Source of the DNA: Strigamia acuminata
Taxonomy: Eukaryota > Arthropoda > Chilopoda > Geophilomorpha > Linotaeniidae
Length of the DNA stretch: 64,000 nucleotides
NCBI GenBank assembly: GCA_949358305.1
Contig: OX442315.1
Span: 30,592,427-30,656,426 of the forward strand
Direction: 5' to 3'
Position 1 is the stretch's first letter. Each line of letters starts with the position of its first letter. Positions 24,438 to 35,100 of this stretch are shown piece by piece. Below the pieces are notes generated by a model, which worked only from the letters and a program-made list of their open reading frames with translations, had not been told where the DNA came from and did not search any database. A program made the position numbers and the translations under genes.

Positions 24438-24739
24438 CAGTAGAGCGTCGATTATCCGAACGTCGGTCGTGCGAATAACTGGTTAACAGAACAGTGGTGA
24501 TCAATGTTTAATCGACTTTTTAATCGATTTTTCAGTCAATTTTTTTGTTTTCAGATTCTGTGCACTGATTGGATTACATTAATCACGTATCATGCATTGC
24601 TTGCCTACTAAGCATGTTTGTTACCTGTTGTCATTCCAGAATACAGTTGCGTCATCGGTGGCAAAACGCACTGAACATGTGGGTTTGTGTCCATGTTATC
24701 CTTGGTTCATGTACAGTTCGGATAATCGATGCTCTACTG
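24438..24739. mobile_element. pogo/Tigger-like MITE, 302 bp
   Basis: The ends are inverted repeats beginning CAGTAGAGCGTCGATTATCC (right arm CAGTAGAGCATCGATTATCC) and continuing into GAAC. TA flanks both ends (24436-24437 and 24740-24741). The CAGTAGAGxxTCGATTATCCGAA type of end is characteristic of pogo/Tigger relatives. No transposase frame; a short ORF inside (24569-24787) runs through the right end and is not coding. Confidence 0.85.
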
Positions 24740-24741
24740 TA

Positions 24742-25541
24742 TAATAAAATTATAAAAATTACTGGTAAAATGAATCAAAAGTTGTGATGTTTGTGCAACC
24801 CGTTTAGAAAGTCTCAAGAATGCAATCCATGCGCGTTTTGTTGACGATAAACGGAGCATTATATTGCACTTTTTTATACACTACGTGAGGCCTTATACAG
24901 GCATACAACTGTGAATCACGCTACAAAAAAAATTGCTTTTATTATACGAACATTTGCTGATGAAAAATTCAAAAAACAAATGATGTATGCGAGGAATTTA
25001 CATTTTGTTGACTGATAATAGATTTTCGTCAGCTAACTAGACTATTGATTTACCGCTTCTTTCATTTTAATGGAGTCGTATCGATTTAGCGGAAAGTAAA
25101 CAGATCAGAACACCATTGTATCTCGTTAGAATGCCACACTTCAGTGCAAAAACTTAATGACATCTTGATTGATATTTTATTCAAATCACTACCCAAGTCA
25201 ATAACGTATATAATCAAGTTATAATGAATAACCTCCTAATAACCTCCTCGACCTGAATTTAGTTTTCTGTACAAAACTTGAAGATTACTTCAATTTTCAA
25301 TTTTCAATTTTTCTTTTTTGTCTTCCTGTCTAGTTTTGGAATAACATTTCCAAAAAAAAGATGAATTGCTTCAGATGATTGATAAGCCTCATAATTCATG
25401 TATAGCAATTTTTTTTCCGTGGGTAAAATGCGACCATTTATATTCACAAAATAGATCCGAAGTTTTCAAACGCAATTCATAAAGAAAGAGAAAAATTACC
25501 ACAGGAACTTTTGAAATCATTAAATATTGTAGATATAATAA
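24742..25541. other. Non-coding stretch, nothing supportable
   Basis: AT-rich with no convincing ORF, repeat border or promoter element. It lies between the pogo-like MITE and the short TACCGTATTTT copy. Confidence 0.5.
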
Positions 25542-25647
25542 TACCGTATTTTACCGGTTAAGAGACGCTCTCGAATTGTAGCCGCCCTCGAATAGTAGCC
25601 GCAGCTGAGACACCAATAATGCCGTATTTTTGCAATAAAATACGGTA
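25542..25647. mobile_element. Short TACCGTATTTT-family MITE
   Basis: TACCGTATTTTACCGG at the left and AAAATACGGTA at the right are inverted. The interior retains CTCGAATTGTAGCCGCCCTC words also present at 13490-13520. At about 106 bp it looks like an internal-deletion derivative of the 13469-13720 element. Confidence 0.7.
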
Positions 25648-26168
25648 ATACGGAAGATATCCCAAGTAACACAATGAACGATTAAACATCGCCTATAGAT
25701 GATGCAATGTTTAATATTGTATCTACATAAATACAATGTTAAATCGATCATCCCTGCTGCTGGGGTATCTATATGTAAAAGGACATATTTTTGGTTGTAC
25801 TCTTTAAAATTTTGTGGTGGTATTTTGAAGTTAATTCGTATAAGTCGTAAATGTGTAAGTTCGCAAAATCCCCATTGTGAGTTGATTCACACAAATACAT
25901 CCTCTTTAGAATGCCAGTGGACAAGTGTTAATTAGTCAGCAGCATTAGCGTTTTACAGAGACCGGAAACCATGCAAATAATTCCCAAAGGCTTCGCTTTA
26001 TTGTACTCCATTGTAGCATGTGGTAAAGAGTAAAGCATTGTCAATACTTGTAACTTTTAAAACCTTCTATCTGGCATTTATAAGTTTTGATCAACAATGG
26101 CCTGTAGTTTAGATTCGGAAAAGAACAAAAGCATCAATGATTGTTTGTTTTAGACACATTACCAGAAA
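25648..26168. other. Non-coding stretch, no gene seen
   Basis: One short ORF at 25699-25935 has no domain. No repeat border is visible. Confidence 0.4.
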
Positions 26169-26227
26169 CAGGGCTGGACTGGATACAAATTTAGTACCGG
26201 GAATATGGATGGGTCAGTCCAGCACTG
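26169..26227. mobile_element. Very small hAT-like MITE
   Basis: CAGGGCTGGACTG at the left and CAGTCCAGCACTG at the right are inverted with one mismatch, enclosing only about 30 bp. The flanking octamers ACCAGAAA and ACCTGTAA agree at 6 of 8 positions. This is consistent with a hAT-type duplication but is weak evidence on its own. Confidence 0.5.
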
Positions 26228-26469
26228 ACCTGTAACTTAAAGTAATGCATTGTAGAGAAAAATTCAATTTCAAATTAGACACAATAGTTCCATAGATGGA
26301 ATTTAGCATTTTCACATTTTCTACATACTTCATAACAGTTTGATATTTATGGTACCCTGAAGGTTATCCGTTTTTTAATTTCAAATATTCAAACTATTCC
26401 AATAAAAAAATTTCAACACCTGGAAACTTTTAGTTCCATATCCATGTGAAATCCGAGTCTGCCGACATT

Positions 26470-27075
26470 TTTGCACATGCATATCGATATCGGCCAAGAA
26501 AAAAAATATCGGAACTGGTGTCGGAAAGTTTTGATCTATCGGCCGGAGTCTAATCAAGAGTAATGTAAACCGACGTCAATCTTCTCAAGCTGATTAAATT
26601 GAAACCCTGGACGCCCTCAGCTGAAGCTGTCCCGGCACAGCAACAAATGAACATTTTTGCCTCTTCTGCGCATGACGTCGCTGGGATCAAATGGTTTCAT
26701 TTCACATAGACGTGTACCGCTTGTACACTCCACTATACTCAGGCTCACCGTTAGAAACACACTACTAACACCTGTTCCTATTGGCCGAGCCTATTTACTC
26801 CTCTCTAACAGTGTACACATCCGTTCTATTTCTGGTGTTTTGGCCTACTTTTATGTAGCCCTACACCAGTGAATAGGCTCGGAACTAGTGTGCTTCTTAT
26901 GATGGGTCAGAGTATACACTGCTTGCAATCGGTTACATCTAAATTCGAAACGTTTTGTATTCGGGGTGAGTGATGTTGAAGTGTGGAAAAACTCATTGGA
27001 CTATATGGAATTTCTTTCCCTTCAGAAAGCATCAGCGCAGGTATTAGTATCGGTAGATAAATCAGTATCGGCAAT
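26470..27075. repeat. Repeat debris with ATCGGCC words and a 7.8-kb MITE relative
   Basis: Words of the type ATCGATATCGGCC and TATCGGAACTGG near 26480-26545 recur inverted near 27045-27070, suggesting one element of about 600 bp. Inside, 26830-26880 (CTGGTGTTTTGGCCTACTTTT, then CTACACCAGTGAATAGGCTC) resembles the interior of the 7804-8210 MITE, so this may be nested debris. Borders are not defined. Confidence 0.4.
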
Positions 27076-27155
27076 ATCGGCAAATTCACACGTAGGTCAA
27101 AGTCTAAATTAAACCAATTTTTTCAATGAAATATCTTAATTTAAAAATACATAGG

Positions 27156-27369
27156 CAGGGGCGGATCTACATAGGGGCTAATGGGGCTTGAGACCCAGGC
27201 CCCCAAATCCTAGGGGGGGCCCCAAGACGCAGGGCCATGTACTAAAAAAAAAAGAAAAAGAAAGGTCGCTAAAAAACAAAAAAGAAGAAATGTCGCTATT
27301 AAAAATTTTGATAAAGGGCCCCGAAAAAACCTCAAGCCCCGGGCCCCCGAAAAGCTAGATCCGCCCCTG
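27156..27369. mobile_element. hAT MITE, 214 bp, perfect duplication
   Basis: It begins CAGGGGCGGATCTA and ends TAGATCCGCCCCTG, a perfect 14-bp inverted repeat that extends imperfectly inward through GGGGCTTGAG words. The octamer TACATAGG directly flanks both ends (27148-27155 and 27370-27377). This is a clear non-autonomous hAT insertion. The GC-rich ends contrast with the AT-rich host DNA. No coding capacity. Confidence 0.9.
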
Positions 27370-27544
27370 TACATAGGGGCGCAGTAGTTAGTAACTATAA
27401 CGCAACGTAGAACTCTCTGGGTAGGGAGTTTGTTGGTTTTATTGTTATTTCGGTTTCGACTGGTTAGCGAACTGATCATCAGGCTACTTCTCACGTTCGC
27501 TTATCGGCTTGCGCTCGGCATATGGAAGGGGTTGTTCTTGTTCC

Positions 27545-27606
27545 AGCGTCATCTCTTGATGGGATTTTTTTTCCATCGTGTCACTGTAAATTCCCATCAA
27601 GAGATG
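27545..27606. repeat. Long-stem hairpin
   Basis: CATCTCTTGATGGGA and TCCCATCAAGAGATG form a perfect 15-bp stem around a loop of about 27 bases. The pairing extends a few bases outward (GCG/CGC) past one mismatch. It could be a small foldback element or a structured RNA. I see no flanking duplication. Confidence 0.6.
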
Positions 27607-27879
27607 GCGCTCGTTTCTATTTCCGTTGCATCGATTATTTGGATTGTCGTCTTAACCGTAGCTTTACGTTTAAGAAGTTTCTATCTTTAATGGATCATTA
27701 GCTACGATTAGAAAAGCAAACCCCTACCTTTCAGTGGTTTACATTTTACCAGACATAAACAATCTAGTTATTTAGCAAAAAACGTCACTGATTTCTACAT
27801 AACTAATGAACAAGTGTGAACAGACTAAAAATAGATCATTCACACTTGTAGAAATTAGACTTTCTAAAAGTCACAACTT

Positions 27880-27911
27880 CTACATAAGTGGTTCAAGTGT
27901 GAACTAGGCAT
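27880..27911. mobile_element. Solo right end, GTTCACACTTG family
   Basis: TTCAAGTGTGAACTAGGCATAA is close to the right end of the 17387-17578 element (GCAAGTGTGAACCAGGCTTAA). Two more copies of the CACACTTG word, in opposite orientations, lie at 27811-27845, but a complete second terminus was not found. It is probably a damaged copy. Confidence 0.45.
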
Positions 27912-30900
27912 AAGACGACAAAAAATTGTTTAGAATTTCTAGAGTTTGATTTGTAGTACCGGTAGGTGCATTTTTTAAAGTAATTTAGATTAAACAGCAT
28001 TTAAACGGCTTGAGTCGATCTAACTTAAAAATGGTCACCGATTTACTCTGTTTTTAGTCACAGTGAGGATATAACATCAAGTTAAACATGCATCCGTGAA
28101 TGCCCCTATATTGTCTAAAAAAATTGATAAACCATAAAAAGTTTATTTATGAAGCGGCAAATTTCTTGGAGAAAAAAAAAATCCATACGAATAAATGTTA
28201 ACAAAATCCAGATAGCCTATTAACATGGAACTCCATACATCATAGCTGTGCCCATTTTTCATTCAACTCCTAGCCCCATGCTATAATTGCTTTAAATGCA
28301 ATCAACTGCAACAAGTGCAGTCTTAGCCATAACTGACAAAGACCTAATTGTAAGATGACACTGCCCAAATGCCCTGATACACTCAGAATAATAACAACAG
28401 ACTTAATTAACTTTAGGTCATGTAACAACATCTTTTACTCAATTGTAGAGGTTTTGAAAACTTTTTTTTTTTACATCACACTTTTTCCTTTTCCTTTTCA
28501 CCCCGTGCTTATTTAACTTTAAAATGTTTCCCTATTCCCCTGTAATGTAATCTCATTTTGGTTTTGATATTGTCTTTTATATCTCCAGGGAGGTAAGGAT
28601 TTCAGTCGTTGAGCATCGTGCACGATCCCCAAAAGAATTAAAGTCGTTTTTCATTTGGAATTTACTGCTTTTTCCCTTAAGGCTAAAGTTTCCTTTGAAA
28701 TATTCAAAAAATATTTAATTTTTAGCTTTTAATTAAAGTCATAAAGGATATAAAATGTTCCGTTTGCCTTTGCCTTTTCCTCCCGTTTCTTCGAGCTTTA
28801 AGCAGGTGTCATTGTGGTAGATTGACAAGCCACAATGATCAAAGAAACCACATTTAACTTCTATGGAATTCTAACCTCACGTCTAATGATAAACGAGTTT
28901 TACTGCTCCAAACAAGCTCGGATTAAAAGAAAAAAGAAAAAAAACTAAATGACAATAGAATCGATTTTATAACAAAAACTTTTCTTTTTTTATTCCACGT
29001 CCAAGAGGTGAGTTTTGGTCATTCAGTAATAGAAACACACCGAAACGTGTTTTTACGAGGGCTTCGTGCTCCATTTTTTAAAATGTCTTTGCGAGGTAAA
29101 ACTCGCCGAAAAATTGCCAGTGGATGTTTAACATATATAAAAAGTTAACTGTTTTCTAACGATGACAGTTAATAGCTTATTGCGTGCTACAAATCGAGTA
29201 GGAATAGTGATCCTCATCACTCTCCCGCGGAATGTACATAACAACAAGTGTTGACGACCCGAAAGACTCAAAAAGCCTTTTTTTTCTTTTTTTTCTTATT
29301 TTTTATTTCTCTTTATTTGTGTCGTTGGTGCCGTCGAACTTAAGTGGATTTCTAGGCATTCAGGAAAATTATGAAAGAAATTTCAAATTTCATTAGTAGT
29401 TTCTTTGCAAATACTTATTCTGGAAATCAATAGTGCAATGCTACTTGACATTTATGCAGAATTTATTGAACTCATTGCTGCTTATTGTGCTAAACTCCAC
29501 TTATAAAGCGTAATACGGTCGTGTTACGAGATTTAACACGAGAATCTTGTTTTGACCCTCTTAACACGACCTCTGAATGGTCGTCTTAAGGTCGTGATAC
29601 GAATTTCATCGTGTCAACTGGTGGTGCTAATTCTCGTGTTGTGTTAATTCTTTATTGAATGCGCCTAGAGTGACAGATTCAATTAAAGTAACTTCTTTTT
29701 TCTGTGACATTGGACCGCCCATTAAATGATGTCAGAAGACAGCTATCATTACAAATACAGAAGAAGAAATAAACCTATCACACTCCCACCTCAATAAATC
29801 TAACACGAGCGGTATTCCGAAGCCCATTTCTCTACTTCACACTTCCAATTCCAAATATGCAACTTTTCGTTTAGCTTAATATGGCTTAATCACGTCATTT
29901 AACCCAATTAAGGGTGATTGATTAAACTTAAACGTACATTTTGTGCGTGGAAACAAAAAGCAAATCTCGATCAACTTGACAAAGCAAGCAGAACTGATTA
30001 AACATTTAAATAAATCGAGATTATTTGTATTTCTTGGTGGAATTTTTGTTTTTATTTTCATTCATAATTATTGATGTTGTGTATTATCTGTTAATTTGTT
30101 ATTCAATGTAAGGTCTGGTTTGGTTTAAGTTGCGCATGCGCATATGGCATGGTATATTGGACAGTGATGGTGTTTGTTGAAATTTACGTCGGTTGACTGC
30201 GAATCCAAGCAAATTTATTCACCTCCAAATGCTAAATGGAAGCAGTTATTTGCAAATCCACAAATGGCATCATTTAACAACAACTGAGACCATTATTGGC
30301 ATAAACCAAATGACTGGCCTTGTTACTTAGCCGTTGAACCATTCTTTTTTTCATTTTTTTTTTGTACTTTAATTCGACAAAATTTGTAAACACTCTTGGG
30401 AAATGCAAATTGGTTTTGTCGACTGCTTCATAATGCGAAATACAAAACAGTTTCTGATTTCTTCTAAAGAATTTATATTAAATGTCTTTTCGTAATGAAG
30501 TGCAGCAAAGTCCCAGGGGCAGCACAACAAACAGTAGGAACCGCACGTGCTGGCATTTTTTAATCCTGCGCACATAAATAATGAAAATTAGTCCCACTCT
30601 TTAGCACTTGGTGCGAAATGCGAACCGTGCATTTTTATCAGTTTGAATAATGCACATCCGAATGCTGCGTAACATTAATCCATCATAATTTATACAATCG
30701 GGTTAGCAACATGGAAAATACACACCTGATCCACATTGTAAAACGCAAAGCTCTTAATGCCGCGTTCTAAATTGTTCATGCAAAACCTTTTACTTCATTT
30801 TTAGAAATTTACGTTGCGTATAAACAATGAATCAACGGACAAATTGATCCATCACAAACACAACATAAACCGATTGCATGTTAATATAAAAATCGTTTGA

Positions 30901-32037
30901 GAATTTTCAAACTGATTTGAAATCAGCTTCGTCAGCATCTTTCGCCGCACTAAAATTCGATTGTAGCCAAAGAGAATGAAGTTTCAATTCAATCTGCTTT
31001 TTCTTGTCGCTATTCGATTGGATGTGGAACAAATTGGAAAAGAGTAGAAAATAATTGGGTTTCAAATGAATTCCTATGTTGGCTACAAATGAAATCGTAA
31101 ACTAATAGATACTTCCACCAAAATCTCTTTTATGTGGTGGCAAAAGAAATTACTCTTTATTTTGTTATTGTTTACACAAGTTGGTCAAAAAAATATTTTT
31201 TTTCAAATATTAATTTTAATTAATTTAAATGGTTTGCGCGTAAGATTTCAATCTTAACTCGTCACTTTAAGGCACAATTTCTTATTCCTAAGGAATCGAG
31301 CAAATGAATATTTTATTTTATAATGTTTGGCGCAAATAGGGGGGAAAAAGTGAATCAAATTTTAAATTCTCGTGTTTTTGTTTTCTTTTCAAACTTCATT
31401 TCCATATTCAAAAGCAAATTCCACTATATTTTTTAGTATTCAGGGTCATTTCCCTTCCTTCAATTTCAAACACATATTTTCACTTCATTTCAATAATGGA
31501 ACTTTGTATGTGATTAAAATATATTAACATTGCACAAGACATTAATATTTAAAAGTGTTACAAAGTTTCGTTCAATTACATTATCATTTCCCCATGTTTC
31601 AACTGGAGGGAAAAAAATTGAAAAAAAGATCTGCACATCTTCATTTTCGGAGGAAAAAAGAATTGGGATGAGTTAATTAATTTCCACTCACCTAAACAGG
31701 ACAAAATTAAACCCAGATTTGCCCAACGATCCATATTTCTGTTGATTGTGCGGCACAACTCTTCATATCATCATCAATATGTGCATAGCTACAACTTCAC
31801 GATTCTATCCATGCTTTCATGAAGATAAATTTTCCTCCAAGTGCTTAATTTCTCGACATTTGATCCCATCATGGGCTGAGCAGTTCTACTCATAGGGAGA
31901 AAAAAATCGTCATGCCAGCTTCGCTGCAGTCCGAGCTGCTTCGCGGTGCAGGGGGAAGAGAGAGCTGACGATCCGCTGTTCACGATTTAAGTGCCGAATG
32001 ACTAGGTCGCTGGCTTGGGAAATAGTCCGCCACTCAC
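27912..32037. other. Long stretch without a supportable gene
   Basis: No domain-bearing ORF is present. Local features: a cluster of CGTGTTA/TAACACG words at 29515-29650 that could be a small foldback; a perfect TGCGCATGCGCA palindrome near 30130, matching the NRF1 consensus; and poly-T tracts. Minus-strand ORFs around 31576-31983 have no recognisable homology. Confidence 0.4.
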
Positions 32038-32170
32038 CTGTCGTACGCTTCAATCCGACGTCTTCAAGTAACTAATGGCGCAGGTTGCTCTGCTTTGAGT
32101 GGAGAAAAGACTGGGTTTGCGCGGTTCAGCACCTCGCCCCCACTGGTGGTGGATGGTGAAAAGAGTGGAA
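32038..32170 (-). other. Candidate non-coding first exon, minus strand
   Basis: A GC-richer island in AT-rich DNA. On the minus strand it reads into ACGACAG followed by a consensus donor GTGAGT at 32037-32032. It contains no ATG, so it would be a 5' UTR exon. No matching downstream exon or TATA box was identified. The call rests on base composition and one splice site, and is weak. Confidence 0.25.
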
Positions 32171-35100
32171 AGGAATCGATATTTGCCTCGGCTCTTCCTT
32201 TTGCCTCAATAAAAGATGATTTCAACCATAATGAATTAAGGATACGTTGGGTGGGTGATGGATAATCACTGATTTATGCTATATACAATATATATACTTT
32301 GTTTGATAATTTTTTTCTCTAAGAAAAAAAAATATATACTGTGTATATTTATTTTTTGGGTTTGTTTGTTTTCTGAATTTGGTTTTCTCAGCTAGTTCGG
32401 TTTGAATTCTAATTTAATTAAAATGTCGTAAAAAATTTTGATAATGCTCAGTGTGCTTCCCTAACCTTTGGACTCTTTTGTGGCTTATGTCAATTTTGTC
32501 TGCGCAACACACACTAGTGTGGTTATATCAACAAGGGCTACTCAGAGGTCATGGTAAGCAGCAGGCGAAAAATAATTCAATTCATAAAGCTGAGAAGTTT
32601 TGGCTGAAGAATAATTAAGGTTAAAAGAGGATATAAAAAGACAGGAGTTTGTTTTTATGATGATATCAACAGAATTATGTAAAATTGTTGCGAGACAAAT
32701 TTATGAATTTAATCAGTTTGCAGAAATTAATTTTAGAGTCTTTCATATAATGCACGCAATTCGACTATGTGGGAAGCAACGTAAAAAATACGTTACCCTA
32801 ATCGTATCTTTACATATTATAAGAATATAAATGTTAATGCCGACTTTAAGGTGCATATTTTATTACACTTATGCTTTTTTTTTTGCTACCGTATACATAA
32901 TACCCAGAATACATTCTTGATAATACATTATTCAACAACGAGGGTTTAATATTATTTGTTAGCATTTTTTTTTTAAAAAAATGATTAAAGCCTCAAATCA
33001 ATATCACCTAAATAATATTTAACGTTGTATTTCTTGCCGTGTACCTTTGGGTGTCAAATCCAACGTGGTGTTTTAAAATTTCCCAAAGCTAGGATTTCTA
33101 ATGCTGTTCCATTACGGAGTAATGAAAAATATATTTATTTAATATGGGATTACATTGTGGTTTATGGAATGCTAAACTTTTCTGCGATATTACTTTAAAA
33201 TTCTTAGAGAAAAGAAACAAATTCCAGGAATTATGAGGGTTAATATGTGAATAAATATCACCGTGCAGTACGTTAAAAACATTTAATATTCCGACCAAAT
33301 CTTCTTTAATAATAAGTTAAGATTAGGAGTACCGGTATCACATTAAAAATGGCTCCAGTTGAGAACAAGATTAAGTTTTAATTACGCTCGACGGCGTGAG
33401 ACGTTACATTTATTTGCTTAACTTATATAATTAGAAAATTTTAAGAAAACCAGATTGTATTTTTAACGTTTTCTTAAAGTGTAGCCTAATATTTCATCCT
33501 ATTGATTAAAAAATTTAAAATATAATCCCAATTCATGGAATTTGGCGACGTGTGAGGGAAAAAAGTGAGAAAGCAAAAGTGGAGGAAAATTGGAGAAGTA
33601 AATGGCAAACTGGTTAGAAAAATTTTCAGTGCTAGCGCCGTTTGTCGGACATTTGTTCAATTCACTTTTATTGGCGACCGTAGCGCACCGAAGTGAGTTC
33701 TTATACCCCACTCAAACTATTTCTTGTGTCAATGCGAATTGTCGACACAAAAGTTGTATACAGGGTGTCCCAAATGAACGAAGCCAGTCAAATAACGAAA
33801 AGACCATTTGAGTGAGTTGAATGAAACGAATGTAGTACTAGTAAACTAAGTGAGGGCATTTCAAAACTGTGAAAAAATTTGACCTCTGCATTCAGGCAAA
33901 TCCAGTTATATTCTAAATATCAGAAAATGTAGTATTTACTCAGTTAAATGTTAAAAATCACGACGCTTACTTTCGGAAAATTGCAGACACATTCATTCCA
34001 TTTATTCGCTTATTGATTGAGTAATAACCCGAACAACACTAACGTGCAATTGCTATTGGGATGGCATTTTTAAAAATTTATTTACAAATCTATTAGCTGT
34101 GAAATGCAAAATACTGATGCGATGATATATGCTCCCGAGTCATTTTTGACACATCTGCTGGATGCTCGCCACTACGTAGCTTTCACGGCGTGCGTATTCG
34201 CTAGTCAATTTGCAATTCAACAACTTTTTATTCCACAAGTGTAGTTGTAAGGGGTCAAATCAATAATAAAAATCGATTTGTATGCCTTGCATAGCATATA
34301 TTATTTCAAAATAGAATAAAAACTAGTTTTGAAAATGCATTTTAAAAATTGATTTCTATTTTTTTATACATCGAAATTTTGTTTTCAACGGCCAATTGTT
34401 AGAATAACAAAAGCAGTAAAGTAGCGCTATAAAAATAGACGTGCCAATAAATACTGCTGCCTTCTTTTTTTCCTTTTAGTATTGGAATGTATTGAGGAAT
34501 ATGTAATAAATGGTCACTTGAAGGAACGTCAATAACAGAAGGCTGAGGCACTACAGATCCGAGTTATTGCTTATTGGCTATTCTGCGAATTAAGAGTTAT
34601 CGGCGTTTTTTATATCTTGCTCTTTATGAGATGGAAAATTCGATTTTTATTTGGTTATAGAAGTTTTGTGATATGGTTAGAAACCTTTTTCGTCGATCAA
34701 TCGATCAAGTGGAAACGTATTCAATATCCTGATTTTTTTTTTTGATTTTTTTTTAATGTTTAATTATTTTTTCAAGACGGTTTTTTTTAGCTGACTATGC
34801 AGTTAGAGCTCTTTTTTTTAACTATTGCTCATCACCTTTTGTTAAAAGATGCGAACTGAGTGAGAAGATGGCTGTTGCAATGTCAGCCGAAAAACGGAAA
34901 TGGAAGTTGAACCGAGTTCAAACTTTTGGACTCTTAAAAAGATTTTTTTTTAAATAAAGGATTCACGTTTTTCGCACCAAAACTCTCAGGACAAATTCGG
35001 TTATTGACTTTAGGTTTAAATTAATGATTTGTTTTTTGCCTTTAAAATTTAATCGCTTAGAAATTACTTTAAAAGAATTAAATAGCAGAGATGGATTTTT

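Noticed and set aside
32120-32160. CTCF site (CCACCAGTGGGGGCGAGG on the minus strand)
   Set aside because: Similar to the core but with misplaced bases in the GGGGC half, and CTCF sites cannot be called from one imperfect match.
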